Source: an uncultured Bacilli bacterium | Lineage (GTDB): Bacteria > Bacillota_I > Bacilli_A > RF39 > UBA660 | Assembly (NCBI GenBank): GCA_947625715.1 | Contig: CANQPR010000037.1 | Location: 1 to 12,370 of the forward strand | Reading direction: 5' to 3' | Length of the DNA stretch: 12,370 nucleotides | Part shown: one piece after another, positions 1 through 6,000 of the stretch | Position numbering within the stretch: the stretch's first letter is position 1 | How the letters are laid out: every line of letters begins with the position of its first letter | The notes under the pieces: model-generated | Told to the model about the DNA's origin: nothing | The model's input: only the letters and a program-made list of their open reading frames with translations | Databases searched by the model: none | Translations under genes and position numbers: made by a program

Positions 1-8
1 AACTTCAT

Positions 9-14
9 CCTCCT
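9..14 (-). promoter_or_regulatory. Shine-Dalgarno of a gene starting beyond the left edge
   Basis: The minus strand reads AGGAGG here, a perfect SD core. The only ATG close by (8-6) follows it with no spacer, which is too near for efficient initiation. The start it serves is therefore probably just outside the window. This implies another minus-strand gene, closely linked to the truncated SipW-type gene that ends at 52. Confidence 0.5.
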
Positions 15-51
15 AGATTAATTTTAGCAAATTTTTCATTACTTGACTTAT

Positions 52-513
52 CTAGTTTTTATTATAAGAGTCTCCTTCATATAATTTTATTGCTTTTGAA
101 GAAGCCTTTATTACTTTTTCATTATTGATATATTCATCTTTTAAGGTATCATTAAATAATATATCTTGACCGTTTGTTAAATATCCTCTTAAATATTCTT
201 CTTTTAATTTTTTTTCTTTCGTTGTTACAGTTTCTAAATTAATAACATAGTGTGAACCATCACCACATTTGTTAGTTATTGTAAAAATATAAGGTTGTAA
301 TTTCTTTCCATCATCCTCTGCTATTGGATAAGCATTACTTATATTTATTTGATTTTCATCTTTAAAAGTTATATCAAAGCAATTTGTATTAACAAAATTT
401 TCTTTTTCTTGATTTTTTGTTACACTCCAAAAAGCAAAAGTCGTTGTTAATATAGCTGAAAAAAGAAATACAAATCCCATTATTACATATATTATATTTT
501 TCTTTTTATTCAT
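52..513 (-). CDS. SipW-type secreted protein, C-terminally truncated
   Basis: A 153-residue precursor of a small exported protein of the TasA/BsaA (SipW-dependent) kind. The leader has a lysine-rich start (KKK at 3-5), a hydrophobic core at about 7-26 and an AFW site with Trp29. Cys45 and Cys83 occupy the same register as in the proteins at 11692 and 12355 and could form an extracellular disulfide. It is clearly related to the 11692 product: both share NA-P---DG near residue 60, NLETV near residue 91 and a SKA-KL motif near the end. The relative continues about 45 residues beyond that point and includes an LW(M/I)D motif. This one stops six residues after KLYEG, so the last strands of the fold are missing. 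The start ATG has GGAGG nine bases upstream, inside the loop of a 9-bp inverted repeat. It has its own promoter at 542-570. The export and fold assignment is good; the role (matrix or surface fibre) is inferred. Confidence 0.8.
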   Translation of the reverse strand: MNKKKNIIYVIMGFVFLFSAILTTTFAFWSVTKNQEKENFVNTNCFDITFKDENQINISNAYPIAEDDGKKLQPYIFTITNKCGDGSHYVINLETVTTKEKKLKEEYLRGYLTNGQDILFNDTLKDEYINNEKVIKASSKAIKLYEGDSYNKN

Positions 514-539
514 AAAAGAAGACCTCCATATCTTCTTTT
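514..539 (-). promoter_or_regulatory. 9-bp inverted repeat with the SD in its loop
   Basis: Arms AAAAGAAGA (plus 514-522) and TCTTCTTTT (531-539) are perfect inverted repeats. The 8-base loop holds the minus-strand SD GGAGG (527-523), and the inner arm ends directly at the ATG at 513. As RNA it would display the SD in a hairpin loop; as DNA it is a dyad over the likely transcription start. The predicted promoter puts +1 near 533-536, inside the outer arm, so an RNA hairpin requires a start slightly further upstream. Confidence 0.6.
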
Positions 540-541
540 AT

Positions 542-570
542 TATATTATATAATACCCCTCCCCTGTCAA
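542..570 (-). promoter_or_regulatory. Promoter with a G-tract spacer for the gene at 513
   Basis: Consensus -35 TTGACA lies at 570-565. It is followed by the purine tract GGGGAGGGG and then TATTATATAATA. Candidate -10 hexamers are TAATAT (548-543, 16-base spacer) and TATAAT (545-540, 19-base spacer). The G-tract stands out in this AT-rich DNA and recurs at the promoter of the beta-helix gene (2949-2977). Confidence 0.7.
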
Positions 571-573
571 CGG

Positions 574-602
574 TTGAAAAATTACTTTTTTTATGTTATT
601 AT
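574..602 (+). promoter_or_regulatory. Plus-strand promoter facing the small ORF
   Basis: TTGAAA (574-579), a 17-base spacer and TATTAT (597-602) form a good sigma-A-type promoter on the plus strand. The predicted start is near 607-609. No protein gene follows on this strand. The next feature is a pair of hairpins ending in a T-run at 711-716. Its -35 lies back to back with the -35 of the gene at 513, three bases apart. Confidence 0.6.
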
Positions 603-633
603 GTTTATGTTAATTTATATTGCATAAATTAAT

Positions 634-673
634 AAAAAGGAAGCCATTTAGTTTTATACCAAATGCCTACCTT
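634..673 (-). terminator. Hairpin with T-run downstream of the small ORF
   Basis: On the minus strand, 673-661 pairs with 649-637 (11 of 13 positions) and the stem extends inward by a few more pairs to a 5-base loop. Five T follow at 638-634, two of them within the stem. It is a plausible intrinsic terminator for the small ORF at 701-802, with a short T-run. Confidence 0.5.
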
Positions 674-684
674 ATATTTGGATA

Positions 685-716
685 GACATTTAAGCTATGC
701 TTAGATGTCATTTTTT
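685..716 (+). terminator. Intrinsic terminator of the plus-strand RNA
   Basis: GACATTTAAGC (685-695) and GCTTAGATGTC (699-709) form an 11-bp stem with one wobble pair and the loop TAT. Then come A and TTTTTT at 711-716. On the minus strand the same stem contains the stop codon of the small ORF (703-701) and is preceded by an A-run, so it is best oriented as a plus-strand terminator. Confidence 0.6.
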
Positions 717-802
717 ATTATCTGCATAATTTCTTTTAGCAGTATTAATATTTTTTTTATGTACTGCAAAACATTTATTATAAATTTCTGTTTTTTTTCC
801 AT
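701..802 (-). CDS. Small cationic amphipathic peptide (toxin- or PSM-like)
   Basis: A 33-codon ORF of a family I do not recognise. The SD AGGAGGT (816-810) is perfect and seven bases from the ATG, so translation is credible. The peptide starts MEKKQK and continues as one likely helix rich in Ile and Leu. Hydrophobic residues fall at 8, 11, 12, 15, 18, 19, 22, 25, 26 and 29. Polar or charged residues fall at 10, 13, 16, 17, 23, 24, 27, 30 and 31, giving a clear amphipathic pattern with net charge near +4. It has no signal cleavage site and no Cys. The SD is complementary to an upstream ACCTCCT, the 3' end lies inside a hairpin, and a plus-strand RNA is predicted to overlap that end. This fits a type I toxin; a phenol-soluble-modulin-like peptide or a leader peptide are alternatives. 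The function is inferred from length, composition and layout only. Confidence 0.6.
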   Translation of the reverse strand: MEKKQKFIINVLQYIKKILILLKEIMQIIKNDI

Positions 803-809
803 AAAAATG

Positions 810-849
810 ACCTCCTCCCCTTTTTATTTTTAAAATTTTTTTAGGAGGT
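810..849 (-). promoter_or_regulatory. SD-sequestering stem of the small ORF
   Basis: The minus strand carries ACCTCCT at 849-843 and the SD AGGAGGT at 816-810. These are perfect 7-base complements separated by a 26-base A/T-rich loop. Folding would bury the ribosome binding site. Structural masking of the SD is common in type I toxin mRNAs. ACCTCCT also equals the anti-SD sequence at the 3' end of 16S rRNA. Confidence 0.5.
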
Positions 850-855
850 AGACAT
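841..855 (-). other. Possible four-codon leader ORF over the anti-SD
   Basis: ATG TCT ACC TCC TAA (Met-Ser-Thr-Ser) overlaps the ACCTCCT segment exactly. Upstream is AAAGGA (868-863) with seven bases to the ATG. Ribosomes here would hold the anti-SD open and could couple to the small ORF downstream. It may be chance. Confidence 0.25.
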
Positions 856-885
856 CTGGATTTCCTTTGACTTCCTTGATTTATT

Positions 886-914
886 ACATTAACATTATTA
901 TTTTTCTTTGTAAA
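886..914 (-). promoter_or_regulatory. Weak candidate promoter for the small ORF
   Basis: TTTACA (914-909), a 17-base spacer and TAATGT (891-886) lie just downstream of the terminator of the beta-helix gene. The -10 matches the consensus at only three positions, so this is a tentative call. It would give a leader of about 77 nt containing the anti-SD. Confidence 0.3.
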
Positions 915-947
915 TACCTATTCTTTTTTTCGACATATTTTAGCACT

Positions 948-978
948 AAAAAAACAAAGTATTTTTTTTTTACTCTGT
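948..978 (-). terminator. Terminator of the beta-helix gene
   Basis: On the minus strand ACAGAGTA (978-971) pairs with TACTTTGT (961-954), one pair being G-T, around a nine-A loop. Seven T (954-948) follow, the first of them in the stem. It sits about 30 bases after the stop codon at 1007. Confidence 0.55.
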
Positions 979-1006
979 TTTAAATTGATAACATCTAACA
1001 TTAATT

Positions 1007-2917
1007 TTAATATGCTCTATTTCCATAATTTGATGGTGAATTTCCAGTTACAGTTGTACCACTTCGATAATAACTTCCACTAGAATAAATTCCTCCTCCA
1101 CAACCACTACTTCCTTTACATATATTATTTTGAACATATCCTCCTGTTAGTCTTACCGTTCCATCAAAACTATTTATTCCGCCTCCATATGATTGAGCTG
1201 TATTATCAGATATTGTTCCTCCGGTCATTTCAAACTTACTTGGACTTATTACCATTACTCCTCCACCAGCATTTGATGAAGTATTTGTTCTTATTGTTCC
1301 ACCACTCATAATAAATGTGCACCCTACTTGTAAGTTAACTCCTCCACCATTTCCGGTTGCAATGTTATTTTCAATCGTTCCATTTTTAAAATAAAATGTT
1401 CCGGCTCGACCTTCTATTCCGCCACTGTCTCCTGTATTATTACTAATTAATACATCTCCATCAATAGTTAGTACACTTCCACTGTTGGTTCCAAAATAGA
1501 TTCCGCCTCCGGCATCACCGGCTTTATTTTCACTAATTGTACCTTTAGTAATTGTTGCATTAGCATCTCCTGTTATACCTATTCCACCTCCAGCGTTTGT
1601 TGCTGTATTTTTAGTAATTAATCCACCTTTTATGTTTATTGTTGAATTTCCAGTTCCCAATATACCGCCATTATTTGCTGCATTATTATTTTCAATTGTT
1701 CCCCCGGTCATATTTACTACACTATATTCATATGCTCTTATGCCACCGCCATCTTTAGTTGCTACATTATCTTTTATGGTTGCTCCTTCTTCAATTGTTA
1801 AGGTTCCGCGTAGAACATTTATTCCTCCTCCATAACTTCTTGCGGTGTTATTTGCTATAACAATATTATCTTTTAATGTTATATTTGGTGAGTTGTTTTG
1901 GTTTGCTCCAACTAAATGTATTCCTCCGCCACTATCTAATTCATTATAGCTTATTTCACCACCACTTAAGGTGCCTGTTATTAAGCCAAAAAAAGCTAAA
2001 CCTCCACCCCATGCGTATTCGTTTGATATATTTTTGGTAATTATTCCTCCGGTCATTTCAAATGTTATTGGGCTTGTCGTGTTACGCAAATACATTCCAC
2101 ACCCAATTCCAGTTTCTGATGCTTTATTATTAGTAATTGTTCCGCCTTCAAACTTAGTATTACTTTTACTATATACTCCGCCTCCACTTAACGTAGCTGT
2201 ATTATCTTCTACTAAACAATCCTTTATCGTTAAACTGCCGTTTTCATCTACATATATACCGCCTCCATATGATGATGTATTTCCTTTTATGGTAGCTCCA
2301 TTAATTATTACATCACTACCTTCTGTATATATTCCGCCTCCATTTCTTGTAGTAGTTTCACTTGAATTATTTATAGCATTTTCAATTGTAGTTCCTTCAT
2401 TTAAATTTAGTGTAGAATTATATACATTTATTAGTGGTTTAGTGGAATTAACCTTTTGGCCATTTACAATAACATTTTCTAAACTTAACTCATTTTGATT
2501 ATTTACTTCTATTATCCCGTTTGTTGTTAGGCTACTTCCTCTTTGGATTTCATATGTACTTCCTTCACTGGTTATTATTACTTTTTTATTAGAGGTCGTT
2601 AAATTTTGAACTTGATTTACTACTATATTACTTAATAACTTTATTGTTCCTTCATCTTTTATCTTGTCATAGGATTTTTGAATTGTTAGATAAGGATTTG
2701 TTTTGGTTCCATTTCCTGTCGTATCACTACCTTTACTTGATACATAGTAGTTTGCTTCATAGATGAAGTTACCTTCCATAACTTTAAAACTTTTATTTTC
2801 TTTGAAACTAGCAAATGACTTACCTACTATTACTATACCTATTAACAAAACAATAATGGCTGATGTTATTATAATTTTTTTGTTATTCTTTTTCTCTTTA
2901 TATTGATTTAGTTTCAT
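1007..2917 (-). CDS. Secreted right-handed beta-helix protein with Pmp-like repeats
   Basis: A 636-residue surface or secreted protein. The N-terminus is Lys-rich with a hydrophobic segment at about 15-32 and then FASF at 35-38, like the SipW-type leaders of its neighbours. Residues 57-76 match the entry motif of many beta-helix proteins (YYVS--G-D----GT---PY-TIQ). From about 193 to the end there are about sixteen short repeats, each with a GG(G)-hydrophobic turn, an N-T/A-A step and a GG-I strand. They resemble the repeats of Chlamydia Pmp proteins and other polymorphic adhesins. There is no LPXTG motif, C-terminal membrane segment or autotransporter barrel. I place the start at ATG 2917, directly after the inverted repeat. 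TTG at 2929 would add four residues but touches its SD. It has its own promoter (2949-2977) and terminator. Adhesion or matrix function is inferred. Confidence 0.85.
   Translation of the reverse strand: MKLNQYKEKKNNKKIIITSAIIVLLIGIVIVGKSFASFKENKSFKVMEGNFIYEANYYVSSKGSDTTGNGTKTNPYLTIQKSYDKIKDEGTIKLLSNIVVNQVQNLTTSNKKVIITSEGSTYEIQRGSSLTTNGIIEVNNQNELSLENVIVNGQKVNSTKPLINVYNSTLNLNEGTTIENAINNSSETTTRNGGGIYTEGSDVIINGATIKGNTSSYGGGIYVDENGSLTIKDCLVEDNTATLSGGGVYSKSNTKFEGGTITNNKASETGIGCGMYLRNTTSPITFEMTGGIITKNISNEYAWGGGLAFFGLITGTLSGGEISYNELDSGGGIHLVGANQNNSPNITLKDNIVIANNTARSYGGGINVLRGTLTIEEGATIKDNVATKDGGGIRAYEYSVVNMTGGTIENNNAANNGGILGTGNSTINIKGGLITKNTATNAGGGIGITGDANATITKGTISENKAGDAGGGIYFGTNSGSVLTIDGDVLISNNTGDSGGIEGRAGTFYFKNGTIENNIATGNGGGVNLQVGCTFIMSGGTIRTNTSSNAGGGVMVISPSKFEMTGGTISDNTAQSYGGGINSFDGTVRLTGGYVQNNICKGSSGCGGGIYSSGSYYRSGTTVTGNSPSNYGNRAY
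1216..1234. repeat. 19-base direct repeat, copy 1
   Basis: Identical to 2044-2062. It encodes the FEMTGG motif of two beta-helix repeats. The copies are 828 bases apart, a multiple of three, so recombination between them would remove 276 codons in frame. Confidence 0.8.
2044..2062. repeat. 19-base direct repeat, copy 2
   Basis: Perfect copy of 1216-1234 within the same gene. A shorter, diverged relative (CCGGTCAT) is visible near 1705. Confidence 0.8.
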
Positions 2918-2949
2918 AATAAATACCAATCCTATTCTCAGTATTTATT
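2918..2949 (-). promoter_or_regulatory. 9-bp inverted repeat with the SD in its loop
   Basis: Arms AATAAATAC (plus 2918-2926) and GTATTTATT (2941-2949) are perfect inverted repeats. The 14-base loop contains the minus-strand SD AGGA, and the inner arm abuts the ATG at 2917. The architecture equals that at 514-539 although the arm sequences differ. The predicted +1 (near 2942) falls in the outer arm, so it may act as DNA dyad rather than RNA hairpin. Confidence 0.6.
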
Positions 2950-2977
2950 TTATAATAATACCCTCCCCCCGTGTCAA
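2949..2977 (-). promoter_or_regulatory. Promoter with a G-tract spacer for the beta-helix gene
   Basis: Consensus TTGACA (2977-2972), a 17-base spacer and TATAAA (2954-2949). The spacer contains GGGGGGAGGG (2970-2961) followed by TATTAT, as in the promoter at 542-570. The gene is separated from rpoC by a terminator, so this promoter is needed. Confidence 0.8.
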
Positions 2978-2985
2978 TAATTTTC

Positions 2986-3012
2986 AAAAAAAGCACTGAC
3001 TTAATCAGCACT
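2986..3012 (-). terminator. Intrinsic terminator of the rpoB-rpoC operon
   Basis: AGTGCTGA (3012-3005) pairs with TCAGTGCT (2999-2992) through eight pairs, two of them G-T, around the loop TTAAG, and leads into seven T (2992-2986). The upstream arm lies in the last codons of rpoC, and the stop codon is at the stem-loop junction. Confidence 0.75.
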
Positions 3013-6000
3013 CTCTTTTGGTGATGAAACACTATCTAAACCATCGCCCATTAAATTTTCTTCTAAGACTTCACTAGCTTCATCATCCATAAATTCTTTT
3101 TGTAAAGTAAGTTCAATATCACTATATTGTCTTGCTCCTGTACCAGCAGGAATTAACTTACCAATAATAACATTTTCTTTTAGGCCTCGTAAGTAATCTA
3201 CGCTTCCTTTAATTGCGGCATCTGTTAAAACTTTAGTTGTTTCTTGGAATGATGCTGCTGATAAGAAAGAATCAGTTTGTAAACTACTTTTTGTAATACC
3301 TAACATTATTGGTCGACCTTTAGCTGGAACTTTACCTGCTAATAAAACTGGTTTATTGGCTTCGGTAAATTCATGTAAAGATATACTTAATCCCTCTACT
3401 AATTTTGTATCACCAGGGTCAACAATTCTTACTTTATTAATCATTCGTTTAACAATTATTTCAATGTGTTTATCAGAAACATCAACACCTTGTAATTTAT
3501 AAACCATTTGAATTTCTTTTAATATATATTCTTGGGCTGTCAATGGGTCAGTTACAGCAAGTAATTCTTTAGGAGAAATAACACCTTCTGTTAATTTATC
3601 TCCTGCTTCAACCATATCGCCAACATTTACTCTTACTTTCATATTGTAATTTGTAACATGTTCTCTTGCTTCAACATCATTTTCAACAACAATCTTATAT
3701 TTACCGTTATCTTCTTTCATTGAAGCAACTTTACCATTAATTTCAGCGATAGTAGCTTTTCCTTTTGGATTACGAGCTTCAAATAATTCTTCAACTCTTG
3801 GTAAACCTTGCGTAATATCTTCGCTTGATGCCACACCACCAGAGTGGAAAGTACGCATGGTAAGTTGAGTACCAGGTTCACCAATTGATTGAGCAGCCAT
3901 AATACCTACCGCTTCACCTGTTTCAACTATATTACCTGTAGCTAAGTTGCGACCATAACATTTTTGACATACTCCATTAGGAGTTTTACAAGTTAAGGCA
4001 CTGCGAATTTCAACAGAAGTAACACCGGCATCAATAATCTTTTTCGCTAAATTTTCGGTAATCATTTGATTTTTATCAACAATTACTTCTTTAGTATTTG
4101 GATTTAATACTTTTTGAGCCGTAAAACGACCAATAATTCGTTCTTCTAAAGGTTCAATAACACTACCATCTTTATCATTTACTAAATTTTTAACAGTAAC
4201 ACCATGGATACTTCCACAATCTTCTTCTTTAACAATTATATCTTGAACTACTTCAACTAAACGTCTTGTTAAATATCCAGAGTCAGCTGTTTTTAACGCT
4301 GTATCAGCTGAACCTTTTCTTGAACCGTGACTTGATAAGAAGAATTCTGATACACTTAATCCTTCTAGGAAGTTAGAAGTAACTGGTATTTCAATTGTCG
4401 TTCCATCTGGTTTTTTCATCAAACCACGCATACCAGATAATTGTGAAAATTGTCCCATTGAACCACGAGCACCGGAATTCATCATCATAAATAATGGATT
4501 ATCAAAATCATCATTAGCTATTTCTTTTAATTCCTCTTGAATTTGGGCGTTAGCTTTATTCCAAATTTCAATTACATTATTGTAACGTTCTTCTTCGGTA
4601 ATTAAACCTCTTGAAAATTGTTTATTAATTTTTTCAACTAAAGCTTTGGCATCTTCAATAACCTTTTGTTTAGTTTTAGAAGGAACAATATCATCTGCCG
4701 AAATTGTAACCCCGGCAATAGTAGAATATTTAAATCCTAAATCTTTTAATTTATCTAAGAAAATAGATGTTTCGGTTGTTTTATATCTTTTAAATACTTG
4801 TGCGATTATACTACTTAATGTTTTCTTAACAAATGGTGTTGATAAAGGCATTTTTTTAATTTCTTCTAAAATATTACATCCCATTGGTAAGAAAAATTTA
4901 TCTGGGGTAATACCTTCAATATTTTCTTTTGAAGGTTCATTAATATATGGATAACTATCTGGTAATATTTCATTAAAAATAATTTTTCCACAAGTAGTTA
5001 CTAAATATTTATCCATTTGTTCTTGCGTGAATAATTTATGTTTAAAAGATTTAACTGGTAAAACAATTCTTGTATGTAAAGTAATTTCTTTACGATAATA
5101 AGCCATTAAGACTTCATTAGAATCTTTATATACTTTACCTTCATGGTCTTCGCCAGCTTTTTCTTGGGTTAAATAACAGTTACCTAAAATCATATCTTGA
5201 GATGGTGTAACAATTGGTTTTCCATCTTTTGGATTTAAGATGTTTTGCGCGCCAAGCATTAAAATTCTGGCTTCTGATTTAGCTTCTTCTGATAAAGGCA
5301 CATGAACAGCCATTTGGTCTCCATCAAAGTCAGCATTAAAACCTGTACAAACTAAAGGGTGTAAACGAATAGCTTTACCACCAACTAATTTTGGTTCAAA
5401 GGCTTGAATTCCTAGGCGGTGTAAAGTTGGAGCTCTATTTAACATTACTGGATGTTCAGTTATAACATCTTCAACAATATCCCAAACACAATCATCTTTA
5501 GTATCAATTAATTTTTTAGCACCTTTAATATTGTGGGCTAAACCTCTTTCAACTAAACCATGTATTACATGAGGTTTAAATAACTCTAAAGCCATTTCTT
5601 TAGGAATACCACATTGATACATCTTTAAATCAGGACCAACGACAATAACACTTCGACCTGAATAATCAACTCTCTTACCTAATAAGTTTTGTCTAAAACG
5701 ACCTTGTTTTCCTTTTAACATACTAGATAAACTTTTTAAAGGTCTATTTCCAGCTCCTGAAACACTTCTACCTCTTCTACCATTATCTAATAGAGAATCA
5801 ACAGCTTCTTGAAGCATTCTTTTTTCATTTTGAACTATTATAGTTGGAGCCCCTAATTCTAATAATTTTTTCAAACGATTGTTACGATTAATTATTCTTC
5901 TATATAAATCATTTAAATCACTTGTGGCAAATCTTCCACCATCTAATTGAATCATTGGTCTTAAATCTGGCGGAATAACAGGAAGGGCATCTAATATCAT

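Larger units (their letters stand above)
607..716 (+). ncRNA. Candidate antisense RNA, about 110 nt
   Basis: The transcript predicted from the 574-602 promoter would contain a first hairpin (637-673) and a second perfect-stem hairpin (685-709), then A and six T at 711-716, which is an intrinsic terminator. No plausible reading frame lies inside. Its 3' end is complementary to the stop region of the minus-strand small ORF (701-802) and to that gene's 3' untranslated region. This tail-to-tail overlap is the arrangement of RatA-like antitoxin RNAs. It is predicted from promoter and terminator signals only. Confidence 0.45.

Noticed and set aside
52..60. Programmed -1 ribosomal frameshift at the end of the 513 gene
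   Set aside because: The site reads T-AAA-AAC, not a canonical X-XXY-YYZ heptamer, and no stimulatory structure follows. Mutation or sequencing error is more likely.
893..931. 12-codon ORF starting MSKKRIG on the minus strand
   Set aside because: It has no SD in front of its ATG and overlaps the candidate promoter region of the small ORF.
1632..2498. Long plus-strand open frames opposite the beta-helix gene
   Set aside because: They mirror the glycine-rich repeats (GGG read backwards as Pro codons), give low-complexity Pro/Ile/Val sequence and have no SD. They are shadows of the real gene.
1007..2917. Autotransporter or sortase-anchored protein
   Set aside because: The Pmp-like repeats suggested it, but there is no C-terminal barrel, LPXTG motif or membrane tail; the protein ends just after the last repeat.
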